DNA of 64,000 nucleotides, taken from positions 62,001-126,000 of the forward strand of contig JACPVF010000005.1 of the NCBI GenBank assembly GCA_016191845.1, written 5' to 3'. The translations under genes and the position numbers were made by a program. Below the pieces are notes generated by a model. The model ran no database searches, was not told the origin of the DNA, and saw only the letters and a program-made list of their open reading frames with translations. Position 1 is the stretch's first letter. Each line of letters starts with the position of its first letter. Of this stretch, positions 1 to 9,700 are shown one piece after another. The DNA comes from Chloroflexota bacterium. Lineage in GTDB: Bacteria > Chloroflexota > Anaerolineae > Anaerolineales > Villigracilaceae.

Positions 1-204
1 ATTCTTATTTACTGGTTACTCTTTGGTATTGATGTGAAGGGCTGGGTGCCGACCATGTTGATTATCACCTTCACGACGGGCCTGCAAATGACCATGTTAG
101 GAGTATTAGGCGAGTATCTCTGGCGCACTTTGGATGAGGTTCGCGGACGGCCATCTTTTGTGATCGATGAAATATATGATGAGACAAAACAGGATAAATC
201 ATGA
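1..204 (+). CDS. GT2-family polyprenyl-phosphate glycosyltransferase, C-terminal fragment
   Basis: The window opens inside a reading frame of 67 codons that ends with TGA at 202-204. It encodes a hydrophobic helix followed by the tail motif GVLGEYLWRTLDEVRGRPSF. That tail (last membrane helix, then LGEY-x-R-x-x-E-V-x-R-P) is characteristic of family 2 glycosyltransferases of the GtrB/ArnC/dolichol-phosphate-mannose-synthase type, which load a sugar onto a polyprenyl phosphate at the membrane. The stop overlaps the start of the next gene (ATGA), so the two are translationally coupled in a surface-sugar operon. The catalytic domain lies outside the window, so donor and acceptor cannot be stated. 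Confidence 0.8.
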   Translation: MLIYWLLFGIDVKGWVPTMLIITFTTGLQMTMLGVLGEYLWRTLDEVRGRPSFVIDEIYDETKQDKS

Positions 205-1136
205 GTGACTTTTTTCAACACCCCAATGCCCTGGTCGAGACCCGGAACATTGGCAAGGGAACTCGCGTGTGGGCGTTCGCGCACGTGTTACCGGACGCCG
301 TCATCGGCGCTGACTGCAACCTGTGCGACCATACCTTCATTGAGAGCGATGTGATCGTCGGCGACCGCGTGACCGTCAAGAGTGGAGTCCAGTTATGGGA
401 TGGGATCATATTGGAAGATGATGTCTTTGTGGGCCCCAATGCCACCTTTACCAACGATCTTTTCCCTCGCAGCAAGAAGTATCCTGAAAAATTTCCACGC
501 ACGGTAATCCGTAAGGGTGCATCTATCGGTGCGAATGCCACGATCCTGCCAGGCTTGACCGTCGGTCAGTATGCCATGGTCGGTGCGGGGACGGTTGTCA
601 CCAAGGATGTACCGCCCTATGCTATTGTGGTTGGTAACCCCGCCCGCATCATCGGATATGTGGACTCGAACCGGGAACGGACTGCCAGCAGTTCGTCGGT
701 GGACCAGGCCGAGGTTCAGGAGCGGGCGGTGGGTGTACAAGGCGTATCGGTAGTGAAACTTCCGCTCGTGGTGGACCTGCGCGGGAGTCTGAGCTTTGCT
801 GAGACCGGTCAGTTCCTGCCCTTCGTCCCCCAACGATATTTCCTCGTGTTTGATGTCCCCAGTCGTGAGGTGCGCGGCGAGCATGCCCACCGCACATGTC
901 ATCAATTTTTGGTGTGCATCAAGGGCAGTTGCTCGGTAGTGGTGGACGATGGCCAGCATCGCGCCGAAGTGCTGCTCGACCGTCCCAACCTGGGCATTCA
1001 TGTCCCGCCGATGGTGTGGGCCACTGAGTACAAGTATTCTGTCGATGCTGTGTTATTGGTATTGGCCTCCGATGTGTACAAGGCCGAAGATTACATCCGT
1101 GATTACGATCTTTTCCTGAAGGAGCTGGGTCGATGA
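201..1136 (+). CDS. WxcM-like bifunctional protein: sugar N-acetyltransferase fused to dTDP-4-keto-hexose 3,4-ketoisomerase domain
   Basis: This 311-residue protein has two parts. Residues about 1-155 are a left-handed beta-helix of hexapeptide repeats, with [12 protein letters not shown] at the end of the coil, as in FdtC/WbbJ-type acetyltransferases acting on dTDP-3-amino-3,6-dideoxyhexoses. After a short linker, residues about 180-311 are a small cupin of the FdtA/QdtA/WxcM type, with the histidine-rich [11 protein letters not shown] signature and a PPMVWA strand. This family isomerises dTDP-4-keto-6-deoxyglucose. The next gene is a DegT aminotransferase, so the expected order is isomerise, transaminate, acetylate. 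It overlaps both neighbours by 4 nt. The domain assignment is firm; the exact sugar (Fuc3NAc or Qui3NAc) is not decided by the sequence. Confidence 0.87.
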   Translation: MSDFFQHPNALVETRNIGKGTRVWAFAHVLPDAVIGADCNLCDHTFIESDVIVGDRVTVKSGVQLWDGIILEDDVFVGPNATFTNDLFPRSKKYPEKFPRTVIRKGASIGANATILPGLTVGQYAMVGAGTVVTKDVPPYAIVVGNPARIIGYVDSNRERTASSSSVDQAEVQERAVGVQGVSVVKLPLVVDLRGSLSFAETGQFLPFVPQRYFLVFDVPSREVRGEHAHRTCHQFLVCIKGSCSVVVDDGQHRAEVLLDRPNLGIHVPPMVWATEYKYSVDAVLLVLASDVYKAEDYIRDYDLFLKELGR

Positions 1137-2254
1137 ATCAGCGCAAAGTCCCTTTCCTCGATATGAAATCACCATACCAGGAACTCAAGGCCGAACTGGA
1201 TGCCGCCTATCAACGCGTGATGGAATCAGGTTGGTACATTCTGGGTGAGGAGGTCAAGTCCTTCGAACGAGAGTTTGCAGCCTATTGTGGCGCGCGTCAC
1301 TGCCTGGGTGTGGGAAACGGATTGGAGGCACTGCATCTGATCCTGCGCGGATATGGGATCGGCGAGGGCGACGAGGTCATCGTGCCTTCGAACACCTATA
1401 TCGCCACCTGGTTGGCAGTCTCTTATTCTGGAGCCAGGCCTGTCCCCGTTGAACCAGATCCCCGCACCTACAACCTGGATCCGTTACGTGTCGAGGCGGC
1501 GATCACTTCTCGGACAAAGGCCATCCTGCCTGTGCATCTCTACGGTCAGCCCGCCGACATGGACCCGCTGCTGGAAATCGCTGGACGTCACAACCTCAAA
1601 GTGATTGAGGATGCGGCCCAGGCACAGGGTGCACGTTACAAAGGGCGTTTTGCAGGCGCTTTAGGGCATGCTTCGGGCTTCAGTTTCTACCCGGGCAAGA
1701 ATCTGGGTGCGTTGGGAGATGCGGGCGCGGTGCTGACGGACGATGATGAATTGGCCGAGAAGATTCGCATGCTGCGCAACTACGGCTCGAAGGTCAAATA
1801 CTACAATGAGTATAAAGGCTATAATTCGCGTCTGGATGAATTGCATGCAGCCTTCCTGCGCGCCAAACTTCCCACCCTCGAAGAATGGAATCAGCGCCGT
1901 GTAAAGATCGCTGAATATTATGTCGAGCGTCTTTCTGGCCTGCCCGGCCTGACCCTTCCGCACGTCCCCGAATGGGCTGAACCCATCTGGCATATCTTTA
2001 CTGTTTTGCATCCGCGTCGTGACGAATTGCAAAAGTACCTGGCAAGTCAGGGCGTGGACACGTTGATCCACTATCCCATTCCGCCGCACCTCTCGGATGC
2101 CTATCGCGACATGGGCATTCCACAGGGTACTTTTCCCATTGCAGAGCGAATTGCCGCCAGTGAACTCAGCCTGCCCATGGGCCCACACATGAGCTTCGAA
2201 GATGCCGAATATGTGGCGAATGCCATTCGGCGGTTCGCCGAGGAAACAAAATAG
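1133..2254 (+). CDS. DegT/DnrJ/EryC1/StrS-family PLP-dependent sugar aminotransferase (FdtB/QdtB-like)
   Basis: The protein has 373 residues, a normal length for the family. It begins with the typical [14 protein letters not shown] start and has a cofactor loop [13 protein letters not shown] near residues 59-71. The PLP-binding lysine is K189 in the motif [16 protein letters not shown]. The C-terminal half contains the [13 protein letters not shown] substrate-loop segment. The family converts a dTDP-3-keto (or 4-keto) sugar to the amino sugar using glutamate. Coming directly after a WxcM-type isomerase/acetyltransferase (4-nt overlap), the 3-keto-6-deoxyhexose is the likely substrate, which gives a 3-acetamido sugar for a surface glycan. 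A strong hairpin follows 11 nt after the stop, so this is the last gene of its operon. Confidence 0.9.
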   Translation: MNQRKVPFLDMKSPYQELKAELDAAYQRVMESGWYILGEEVKSFEREFAAYCGARHCLGVGNGLEALHLILRGYGIGEGDEVIVPSNTYIATWLAVSYSGARPVPVEPDPRTYNLDPLRVEAAITSRTKAILPVHLYGQPADMDPLLEIAGRHNLKVIEDAAQAQGARYKGRFAGALGHASGFSFYPGKNLGALGDAGAVLTDDDELAEKIRMLRNYGSKVKYYNEYKGYNSRLDELHAAFLRAKLPTLEEWNQRRVKIAEYYVERLSGLPGLTLPHVPEWAEPIWHIFTVLHPRRDELQKYLASQGVDTLIHYPIPPHLSDAYRDMGIPQGTFPIAERIAASELSLPMGPHMSFEDAEYVANAIRRFAEETK

Positions 2255-2264
2255 CCCACCCAAA

Positions 2265-2299
2265 TCAAAATCGCCCCTGAACTCAGGGGCGATTTTTTG
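2265..2299. terminator. bidirectional Rho-independent terminator
   Basis: The arms AATCGCCCCTGA and TCAGGGGCGATT enclose a 2-nt loop, with an A-run before and a T-run after. It sits between the converging sugar operon and the SLH protease gene and can serve both strands. Confidence 0.9.
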
Positions 2300-2314
2300 T
2301 TAGTGAGTAGTCTG

Positions 2315-4300
2315 TTATGGCAGGTTGAATGCACGGACCAGGAAGACAGCCATCTGGTCGCGGGTGACGGTGGTTGTGGGACAGTAGGTAGTGGCAGTGC
2401 AACCGCCCGTGATCCCTTCGGCCGCCAGTTGCTTGATCCAGGCTGCGGCCCAGTGGGTGGTGGGCACGTCGGTAAAGCCTGTACTCGAGCCGACGTCGGG
2501 AGGTGCATAAGAAGAAGTGTACTTGGCTCGCAACAGGAATACGGCCATTTGGTCTCGAGTGACCGGAAGGCTTGGGCAGAAATTACCGTTACTACAGCCA
2601 CCGGTGATGCCCTCGGCCGCCAGTTGTTTGATCCAGGCTGCGGCCCAGTGGGTGGTGGGCACATCGTTGAAGCCGGTACTGGCTCCCACTGCCGGCGGGT
2701 TATAGCTGGAGCCGTGGATACCGCGCAGCAGGAAAACGGCCATCTGGTCGCGGGTCACACCCGTGGCGGGGCAAAATAGCATCGGACTGGTTGAGCAGCC
2801 GCCGGTGATTCCAGCGTTGTATAAGCGCTCGATCCACGAACCGGCCCAATAGCCCAGCGGAACGTCCCCGAACATCAGTATCTGGGCGTTGCTGTCGATT
2901 TCGACGGTGGCGGTGGCGCTGTGGTTCGTCAACTTGACGCTAAAGCCGTTGGTAGTGGAGGACAACACTTGCACTGAGATGCCATTCGCGGCGTCAGTGA
3001 AGGTCTCGCCCACGGTCCACATAGCGCTGGCGTCGCCGTTGTCATTATTGCCATCATTGTTGGGATCCACCACGTGAGCAGGATTGCCGTCGTTGCGATT
3101 TGGTTCGATCTCGTGGATGATGATTGCCACGCCGGGCAATTTCACATCATATCCAACCTGCTGGCGTGCCTCGACGGTGTAGTAATATCCTGCGTTGCCG
3201 AAGGGCAGGGTGGCCATTAAGTAAGCGCCTGGTGCCATGCCACTTTCCACTGGGGCGGTGGACGAGTAGAGTGTATATTTCATGGACGCGGGCACCCAGC
3301 CCAGCATGTCCTTATGGTACATGATGGTGTGCTGACCCAGACAGCCATAGGTGGCGTCGCTCAAACGGCTGCAATCGCTCCATGTGTCGCTCATCACATC
3401 CCAGCGATTGTCGTAGGTTTCGCCAAAATTGCCGGAGGAATGGGGTAGGCCGAAGGCATGGCCCATCTCGTGCGACATGACGGTGATTGCGCTGTATCCC
3501 CACGGCGGTTCCCATGTCATCGGCCAGACCTTGCTGACCCCGTCCAGTGTCATGTACGAGCCGCCGCCCCAGGCGTAACCATCCAGATCGTAATTGAACA
3601 TCAGGTTGATGCCGGTGAACCCAGCAAAATTGACATACGGGTTTGCCACGCCGGTGCAATCCGTGGCGGCACGATCAAAATCGAGTTGATTGTTATACAC
3701 ATAGTAGGAACGCGGCTGGGGCAGGGTATACCAGCCGACCGCGTTGCTGCCAGTGACGTTGATGTTGCCATACGAGATCTCGCGCCAGTAATGGTTCAGG
3801 CCGGGATAGGGGGAACCATACATGTTCTGAAAATAGGTCAGAGTCTTGGGTTCCTGGGCATAGTCGGAAAACTTGCACATGATGGAGATGAAAGGCTTGG
3901 AGCCGCTGACCGCCGATGGGGTTGTACTGCCGCGTTCGGGCGAATCCTTCGCCTCGACCGAAACCGCCGCGAAGACCGGTTCACTATCCGCCGCCGAGGG
4001 TTGGCTCGCCACCCCCGAAACGGTCACCAACTGACGGTTCAGGGCGAGGAGTCCGCCCTCAGGCAGGGATGTGTTTTCGTCCACGCTCAGACGGGTAGTG
4101 GTCCCCGCCTCGTCAGTGATGAAATACAACGGCCCTACCGAATCCGAGCCTTGCGGCCCGTCGCCCCAAATGATCGAAAGCCAGCCTGTGATGGACTGCG
4201 CTCCTGCCTCTTGCGCCCCCACCGGTTGCAGTCCGGAGAATGCCAGAACTGCGATGAAAACTGCTGCGAAAAAACTGCGTGTAAAGGTCCGTGCGCTCAT
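2315..4300 (-). CDS. secreted metzincin-type metalloprotease with three C-terminal SLH repeats
   Basis: This 661-residue exported protein starts with a signal peptide (hydrophobic stretch about 8-24, likely cleavage after VGA around residue 29). The start is supported by AAGGAG seven nt upstream. The central domain carries the extended zinc site HEMGHAFGLPH (H277, E278, H281, H287) and a downstream WDVMSD segment whose M303 fits a metzincin Met-turn, as in M6/M11-type peptidases. Residues about 470-661 hold three SLH-like repeats, each with a DV-P-x-x-x-W start, a GITGGC centre and a QMAVFLLR end, which would anchor the protein to the cell-wall polymer. It is the first of four SLH genes on this strand. 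The substrate is unknown, and the subfamily (M6 versus M11) would need a profile search. Confidence 0.85.
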   Translation of the reverse strand: MSARTFTRSFFAAVFIAVLAFSGLQPVGAQEAGAQSITGWLSIIWGDGPQGSDSVGPLYFITDEAGTTTRLSVDENTSLPEGGLLALNRQLVTVSGVASQPSAADSEPVFAAVSVEAKDSPERGSTTPSAVSGSKPFISIMCKFSDYAQEPKTLTYFQNMYGSPYPGLNHYWREISYGNINVTGSNAVGWYTLPQPRSYYVYNNQLDFDRAATDCTGVANPYVNFAGFTGINLMFNYDLDGYAWGGGSYMTLDGVSKVWPMTWEPPWGYSAITVMSHEMGHAFGLPHSSGNFGETYDNRWDVMSDTWSDCSRLSDATYGCLGQHTIMYHKDMLGWVPASMKYTLYSSTAPVESGMAPGAYLMATLPFGNAGYYYTVEARQQVGYDVKLPGVAIIIHEIEPNRNDGNPAHVVDPNNDGNNDNGDASAMWTVGETFTDAANGISVQVLSSTTNGFSVKLTNHSATATVEIDSNAQILMFGDVPLGYWAGSWIERLYNAGITGGCSTSPMLFCPATGVTRDQMAVFLLRGIHGSSYNPPAVGASTGFNDVPTTHWAAAWIKQLAAEGITGGCSNGNFCPSLPVTRDQMAVFLLRAKYTSSYAPPDVGSSTGFTDVPTTHWAAAWIKQLAAEGITGGCTATTYCPTTTVTRDQMAVFLVRAFNLP

Positions 4301-4408
4301 GTCGCTCCTTCTGGATGGTGAAATGTGATTTCAGTGTAGCGATTGATAACACAGATGGCTAGTGATAAACATCATAGTTTCAGTTGCTTTCAGGACTGTA
4401 ATGTGAAT

Positions 4409-4444
4409 AAAAAAGCCGATGACATATTGTCATCGGCTTTTTTG
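4409..4444 (-). terminator. Rho-independent terminator of the beta-helix SLH gene
   Basis: AAAAAGCCGATGACA and TGTCATCGGCTTTTTT form a long stem with a 3-nt loop (ATA...), just downstream of the stop at 4457 on the minus strand. Runs of A and T on both sides make it usable in either direction. Confidence 0.88.
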
Positions 4445-4456
4445 AAATTGGTATGG

Positions 4457-6562
4457 TTATGGCAAGTTGAAGGTTCTCACCAGGAACACCGCCATTTGGG
4501 CGCGATTGACCACGGTGGCGGGGCAGTAAATGCCCGCACCGCAACCACCGGTGATGCCCTCAGACGCCAATTGTTCGATCCAGGATGCGGCCCAATGAGT
4601 GGTGGGGACATCGGTAAAGACACCCGTGGCCGCGGGTGGGGCATAAGCCGAGCCATACTTGGCACGCAGGAGGAAGACGGCCATCTGGTCACGGGTGACG
4701 GGTGTTTCGGGGCAGTAATTCCCGCTTCCGCATCCGCCGGTGATACCTTCAGCAGCCAATTGCTCGATCCATGCAGCCGCCCAATATGAAGATGAGACAT
4801 CCGCGAAGATAGCACCTGTGGCGGCGGGTGGATTGTAAGCAGAGCCGTGTTCCCCACGCAGGAGGAAGACAGCCATCTGGGCGCGATTGACATTGACCTC
4901 GGGGCAGTAGTTCCCCAAGCCGCATCCGCCGGTGATGCCGGCGCTGGCCAGCCGTTCGATGAATTGCCACGACCAGTAGTCCATGGGAACATCGAGGAAG
5001 GTGGGAGCGTATTCGAATGCGCCAATGTCACAGGCCGATCCTTGCGGACGGATCGTGCCAACCTGATCTGTGCTTGGGCAGGCCCCTGCCGACTCGCCGG
5101 CATTGATGACCGGGGAACTGGCCAGCGGCTTGATGGTGTCTGTCAGGCCACCATTATTCTGCAAAATACCCAACTTGGGGTCGCCCTGACCAACGATGTT
5201 GTTGTTCACGGCGTGGGTCAGGCCGCAGCTGTAGAAGGGACCGGCATCCTCGATCAGGTTGTGGTGACTTTGGGTGGTGGTGTTAATTGCGCCGTAGCAG
5301 TCGCCGTTGGTGCTGTTGGCGATGACGGTGTTGCGCAGGATGGTGCCGTTGCTGCTGGTGTTGTAAATTCCGCCGCCAAAATTATTGGCCGTGTTCAAAC
5401 TGAATGTAACGGCAGTCAGGCTGGGAGCGCTGCTGGAGTTGAACATCCCACCGCCGTTGACACTGGCGGTATTGCCGCTGAAGGTGACATTGACGAGGGT
5501 GGGGTTGCTGCTACTGGTGTTGGCCATCCCGCCACCGCTGCCGGTGGCTGCATTTTCGCGAAAGGTGACGTTGGTAAGGATGGGGCTGGCTTGTTCGTTG
5601 TACATGCCGCTGCCATTGGTGGCAAAATTCCATAGGAGGGTGGAGTCAGTCAGCGTGGGACTGCTCTGGTAGTTGTACATGCCGCCGCCGCTGGTAGCGG
5701 TATTGTTATCGAGAATCACTTGGGTGAGTGTAGCCGTGCCTGCGTTGAAAATGCCTCCGCCCGAAGCGGCAGAGTTGAGGAAGAAGTAACTGCTGTTGAG
5801 CGTGAGCGTGGCTCCGGAAACATTCATGATGCCGCCGCCCCAGGTCCCGGCTGAGTTGGAATTGAACGTGCTGTTGTTGACGATGGCGTTTCCACCGACC
5901 GCGTTAAATAATCCGCCACCCACGCTGAACGGAATGGCCCCGATCGTGTCGACCGAGGTATTGCTGTTGAAATCAGTAGTGAGCACGTTGAGCGTGCCGC
6001 TGTTTTGAATGCCTCCCGCGCCCCCACCAATGTTGGAGTTACCCTGGAAGAGGCTGTTGGTGATCGTGGCCGACGCCCCGGTTTGAACAGTCAGGCCTGC
6101 GCCGTATAAGTTACTGGAAGAATAACCCTTGATGATGGACACGTTATCCATCACGAGGATCGCTCCGGGTTCCACAACCAACACGTTCGTGTTGCCTGTC
6201 CCGCTGTTGTCTGTGTCGCCATTCAGGATGATCCCGCTGCCGCTGAGAGTCAGCGATCCCTGGCCTGAAACAATGTTCAATGTAGTGGTTAGGTAGATTG
6301 TTCCAATAAGATTGAAGTTAATGGTGTCATCGCTGTTGCTGCCCGTGCCGCAATTTGCGTTGACGGGGGAGTTGTTGGCCGCTGCCAGGGCTTCACGAAA
6401 CGTGCAGAACACATCATCGGTAGTGTTGTCAGCCAGGGTGTTGACGGTATAGGTGCTGCCCAACGCGTACGCCGGGCGGACGTCAGCAAAGGACGCTGAA
6501 ATCAATGCCAGGACGGCCAGTAGGTGGAACCAGATCGATCGTTTGTTTCGGTCGGGGCTCAT
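4457..6562 (-). CDS. secreted right-handed beta-helix (CSLREA / choice-of-anchor Q) protein with three SLH repeats
   Basis: The protein has 701 residues. A signal peptide (about 1-33, ending near AYA) is followed by the CSLREA-type opening, visible as CTFREALAAANN around residues 52-63. Residues about 90-480 are a series of short Asn/Gly/Ser-rich rungs such as SGGGMYN, SGGGIFN and NGGGMFN, typical of parallel beta-helices in pectate-lyase-like or polymorphic surface proteins. The segment NNGGLTDTIKPLASSPVINA and the closing CDIGAFEY match the choice-of-anchor Q family. Three SLH repeats complete the protein (about 525-701). AAAGGAG lies eight nt before the ATG. No catalytic residues are recognisable, so it is more likely adhesive or structural than enzymatic, though this fold can be a glycan lyase. 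Confidence 0.85.
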   Translation of the reverse strand: MSPDRNKRSIWFHLLAVLALISASFADVRPAYALGSTYTVNTLADNTTDDVFCTFREALAAANNSPVNANCGTGSNSDDTINFNLIGTIYLTTTLNIVSGQGSLTLSGSGIILNGDTDNSGTGNTNVLVVEPGAILVMDNVSIIKGYSSSNLYGAGLTVQTGASATITNSLFQGNSNIGGGAGGIQNSGTLNVLTTDFNSNTSVDTIGAIPFSVGGGLFNAVGGNAIVNNSTFNSNSAGTWGGGIMNVSGATLTLNSSYFFLNSAASGGGIFNAGTATLTQVILDNNTATSGGGMYNYQSSPTLTDSTLLWNFATNGSGMYNEQASPILTNVTFRENAATGSGGGMANTSSSNPTLVNVTFSGNTASVNGGGMFNSSSAPSLTAVTFSLNTANNFGGGIYNTSSNGTILRNTVIANSTNGDCYGAINTTTQSHHNLIEDAGPFYSCGLTHAVNNNIVGQGDPKLGILQNNGGLTDTIKPLASSPVINAGESAGACPSTDQVGTIRPQGSACDIGAFEYAPTFLDVPMDYWSWQFIERLASAGITGGCGLGNYCPEVNVNRAQMAVFLLRGEHGSAYNPPAATGAIFADVSSSYWAAAWIEQLAAEGITGGCGSGNYCPETPVTRDQMAVFLLRAKYGSAYAPPAATGVFTDVPTTHWAASWIEQLASEGITGGCGAGIYCPATVVNRAQMAVFLVRTFNLP

Positions 6563-6668
6563 TCGGATTCTCCTTTGGCGAAATCAAGATCCCACATGGG
6601 GAATGGCGAAGTTCAGATTTTACTGGAACGCCTTGCAGGGCGGTGTGGGCCAAAAGTAGGATATGTGA

Positions 6669-6696
6669 AAGACGCCACCCACCAGGATGGCGTCTT
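6669..6696 (-). terminator. probable terminator of the ELWxxDGT SLH gene
   Basis: A 9-bp perfect stem AAGACGCCA / TGGCGTCTT lies 19 nt beyond the stop at 6715. On the minus strand it is followed by only TTTCA, so it is a weaker signal than the other terminators here. Confidence 0.6.
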
Positions 6697-6714
6697 GAGT
6701 TTTGACAAGAAGGG

Positions 6715-9369
6715 TTAAGGGAGGTTGAAGATGCGGACGAGGAATACTGCCATCTGGGCCCGGTTGACCACGGTGGCCGGGCAATAGTTCCCGCTGCCGC
6801 ATCCCCCCGTGATGCCTTCGGCTGCCAGTTGCTCGATCCATGCGGCGGCCCAATGCGTGGTGGGAACGTCTGTGAAGACACCGGTCGGTGTGGGCGGGGT
6901 ATAGGCGGATCCGTGTTCGGCGCGTAGGAGGAAGACAGCCATCTGGTCGCGGGTGACGGGCAGTTCAGGACAGTAGTTTCCACTGCCGCAGCCGCCGGTG
7001 ATCCCCTCGGCATAGAGTTGTTCGATCCACGCGGCGGCCCAGTAAGTGGATGGAACATCCGCAAAGACCGTGCCCGTGGCAGCCGGCGGCGTATAAGCGG
7101 AGCCATGCTCTCCACGCAGCAGGAAGACGGCCATCTGCGCCCGGTTGACGCTGGTCTCGGGGCAGTAGTTCAACGGTATGGTCGAGCATCCGCCTGTGAT
7201 GCCGCTCTCGTATAGATCCTCGATGAAATTATTGGCCCAGTAGGTGTGAGGCACATCGGCAAAAAGAGGATCTTTGACATAAGACCATAGTTCGTCGCCC
7301 GCATTGTTGCCGGAATCTCCACTGAAGAACAGTTTGTCATTGAAGACGGCCATGTAGTTGGCGTATGAACCGATCTCGCCAGGCCACAGGTCCAGTTCGA
7401 GGCTGGGTGGATTGACGCCGTTGTACATCCACAGCTCATACCCTGTGGTCGGCTCAGAGGCACTGAAGTACAAGCGGTCATCGAAAACGGTTAACGAACC
7501 GGGATAGGAACTATTTACACCGGGGTTGATGTCGGCTACGAGACTGGCTGGGTGGATACCGTCATACTGCCACAATTCGAATCCCGTGGAAGCTTCATAG
7601 GCGCGGAAGTAGAGGGTGTTGTTCAACACCGCCAATTCACTGGGATAGGAGTTGGCGGATCCACTGACGACATCCGCAGCCAGGCTGGGCGGGTTGACGC
7701 CGTCATATTTCCACAATTCGTTGCCCACTCCATTATTTCCGTTTGCGCCAAAGTACAGCATGTTATTGAAGACGGTCAGGTCGGTTGGGGAGGAACTCAT
7801 GGAGCCGGCATAGATATCGGCTGCGCGGCTGGGCGGGTTGACACCATCATATTTCCACAACTCGTAGCCGGCTCCGTCGTTTCCGTTGGCTGCAAAATAC
7901 AGAAGGTTATTGAAGACAGCCAAATATCCCGGGGAAGAACTCCCCGACCCGCTGTAGATATCGGCGGCCATGCTGGGCGGATTGACTCCGTCATACTTCC
8001 ATAATTCGTAACCGTGGCTGTCATCGCGGGCGCGGAAGTAGAGCACGTTGTTGAAGACGGTCAGGTAGGCGGCGTATGCATCCAATGGACCGCTGCGGAT
8101 GTCGGAGAGGCGGGCAGGAGCGTTGATCCCGTCATAGACCCATAACTCGTTGCCTGCGCCGTCATTGCCGTCGGCACTGAAATATAGCTTCCCATTGAAG
8201 GTTGCCAACTCGTTTGGATAGGAGCTATTGCCTTCCGTGTTTATATCCATAAACATCGTGGGCGGGTTGACCCCGTCGTAAGACCAGAGTTCGTTGCCTG
8301 CCTCATTACAGCCGCTGGCCTGGAAATACAGACGGCCGTTGAAGGCGGTCATGGCTTCCGGGTAGGAATCGCCAGTTGGACAAATATCCGCAGCTTGGCT
8401 GGGTGGGTTGGTGCCGTCGTACATCCATAGCTCTACGCCGCTGTTCAAGTCGTCGGCGCTGAAATATAACTTGGTGCCAAGGACTTCCAAGCTGGTTGGA
8501 TAGGAGGAACTGGAACCGCTGGCGATGTCTGCCACCATGTTGGCCGGATGGATGCCATCGTACTTCCACAATTCGGCACCATCGGTTCCATTGTCGGCGT
8601 TGAAATACAGCACGCCATTGAACAGGGCAAAATCGGATGGGGAGGAGGAAGCAGCCCCGGGATTGATATCGCCCACACGATTCGGTGAATTGACGCCGTT
8701 GTACACCCAGGGTTCTTCGCCCGCGCCGTCATTGCCGTCTGCACTGAAGACCAGGAAATTGCCCACTGTTTTCATGTAGGATGGGTTGGAACCGCCCGAA
8801 CCCGGGTAGATATCGGCCACACGGCTGGGCGCATTGACTCCGTCATACTTCCACAGCTCGGTGCCCGCCCCGTCTCCGCCGTCGGCGTTGAAGTAGAGCA
8901 CGTTGTTGTACACGGTCAGGTAATTGGGAGAGGAGGAATTCGAACCACTGTAGATATCGGCTACCAGGCTGGGGGTGTTGACCCCATCATATTTCCATAG
9001 CTCCTGCCCTGTTGCCTCGTTGTATGCGCCGAAATACAACACGTTGTTGAACACGGCTGGCGAAATCGGATAGGAGTCGAGTGGGCCAGGCTGGATGTCT
9101 GCAACCATGCTGGGCGGGTTGACACCGTCGTACACCCACAACTCATACCCATGGTCTGTATCTCCATAGGCGTTGAAATACAACTTGCCGTTGAATACCG
9201 CCATTTCCGACGGATTGGAAGAATCCCTGCCGTAGAGCGCGGTGTAGATATCGGCTTCTAATTGCGCCGTCCCTGAAGCTTGGACGCTGGCCGTAGTGGT
9301 CAGCAGCAAGGTCAGTGCTACCAGGGTCGAGACCCAACGTGTGAGTTTGTTATGAAACGATCTGAACAT
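6715..9369 (-). CDS. secreted ELWxxDGT-repeat protein with three SLH repeats
   Basis: This 884-residue exported protein has a signal peptide (about 1-31, ending SVQA). Residues about 35-690 consist of some 13 tandem units of 46-48 residues, each ending in a variant of GYELWKYDGVNPPS followed by ADI-x-x-G and an LYF strand. This is the ELWxxDGT repeat family, which is thought to form a beta-propeller or a solenoid of blades. The last 180 residues are three SLH repeats. The ATG lies three nt after the stop of the 76-residue gene upstream, and its ribosome site AAGGAG is inside that gene's end, so the two are one operon. The function is unknown; a cell-surface binding or display role is the safest inference. 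Confidence 0.85.
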   Translation of the reverse strand: MFRSFHNKLTRWVSTLVALTLLLTTTASVQASGTAQLEADIYTALYGRDSSNPSEMAVFNGKLYFNAYGDTDHGYELWVYDGVNPPSMVADIQPGPLDSYPISPAVFNNVLYFGAYNEATGQELWKYDGVNTPSLVADIYSGSNSSSPNYLTVYNNVLYFNADGGDGAGTELWKYDGVNAPSRVADIYPGSGGSNPSYMKTVGNFLVFSADGNDGAGEEPWVYNGVNSPNRVGDINPGAASSSPSDFALFNGVLYFNADNGTDGAELWKYDGIHPANMVADIASGSSSSYPTSLEVLGTKLYFSADDLNSGVELWMYDGTNPPSQAADICPTGDSYPEAMTAFNGRLYFQASGCNEAGNELWSYDGVNPPTMFMDINTEGNSSYPNELATFNGKLYFSADGNDGAGNELWVYDGINAPARLSDIRSGPLDAYAAYLTVFNNVLYFRARDDSHGYELWKYDGVNPPSMAADIYSGSGSSSPGYLAVFNNLLYFAANGNDGAGYELWKYDGVNPPSRAADIYAGSMSSSPTDLTVFNNMLYFGANGNNGVGNELWKYDGVNPPSLAADVVSGSANSYPSELAVLNNTLYFRAYEASTGFELWQYDGIHPASLVADINPGVNSSYPGSLTVFDDRLYFSASEPTTGYELWMYNGVNPPSLELDLWPGEIGSYANYMAVFNDKLFFSGDSGNNAGDELWSYVKDPLFADVPHTYWANNFIEDLYESGITGGCSTIPLNYCPETSVNRAQMAVFLLRGEHGSAYTPPAATGTVFADVPSTYWAAAWIEQLYAEGITGGCGSGNYCPELPVTRDQMAVFLLRAEHGSAYTPPTPTGVFTDVPTTHWAAAWIEQLAAEGITGGCGSGNYCPATVVNRAQMAVFLVRIFNLP

Positions 9370-9372
9370 CTC

Positions 9373-9603
9373 TCATCTCCTTTTTGGTGGGTAGATAAAT
9401 TCGATCACAGGCCTGTCATCTTCTGTATGGGATTTGCCCTTCCCAGCCTGCTGTCGCAGGAAGGCAAAAAGATTCTCCAGGTCGGTAAAGACGAGTGTCT
9501 CGTCCGTGTGTGGATCCTGGACCTGGATGCGCCAGGGCGTGGACTCGTCATCGCGCCACAGGCGCAGCAGGTAGACGTGGTACTCGGAACGGGGAATCAT
9601 CAT
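9373..9603 (-). CDS. small conserved-looking protein of 76 residues, function unknown
   Basis: This is a 76-residue, charged, soluble protein. It reads like a compact beta-rich domain (YHVYLLRLWRDDE, then WRIQVQDPHTDETLVF) followed by one helix (LENLFAFLRQQAG) and a basic tail. I do not recognise the family. It is probably real because it ends three nt before the ELWxxDGT SLH gene, supplies that gene's ribosome binding site, and lies divergent from the SARP-type regulator at 9701. It could be a co-expressed accessory of the surface protein or of the regulator. There is no signal peptide. Two adjacent ATG codons make the start uncertain by one residue. Confidence 0.6.
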   Translation of the reverse strand: MMIPRSEYHVYLLRLWRDDESTPWRIQVQDPHTDETLVFTDLENLFAFLRQQAGKGKSHTEDDRPVIEFIYPPKRR

Positions 9604-9678
9604 GGGAAATTCAGCCTATGGCGCGTTCGTGCAGGTGTGGTAAATTTGGGCATCCATTGTCTTTTATATCCAGATCGC

Positions 9679-9696
9679 CGCTTAGAAAGCGCTTAG
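9679..9696 (+). promoter_or_regulatory. direct repeat upstream of the SARP-type regulator
   Basis: CGCTTAG occurs twice with 11-bp periodicity (9679-9685 and 9690-9696), ending 4 nt before the ATG at 9701. SARP regulators are known to bind heptamer direct repeats spaced by 11 bp, so this may be an autoregulatory site. The same bases also form a small palindrome (CGCTT-AGA-AAGCG), so the assignment is tentative. Confidence 0.35.
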
Positions 9697-9700
9697 GGAT

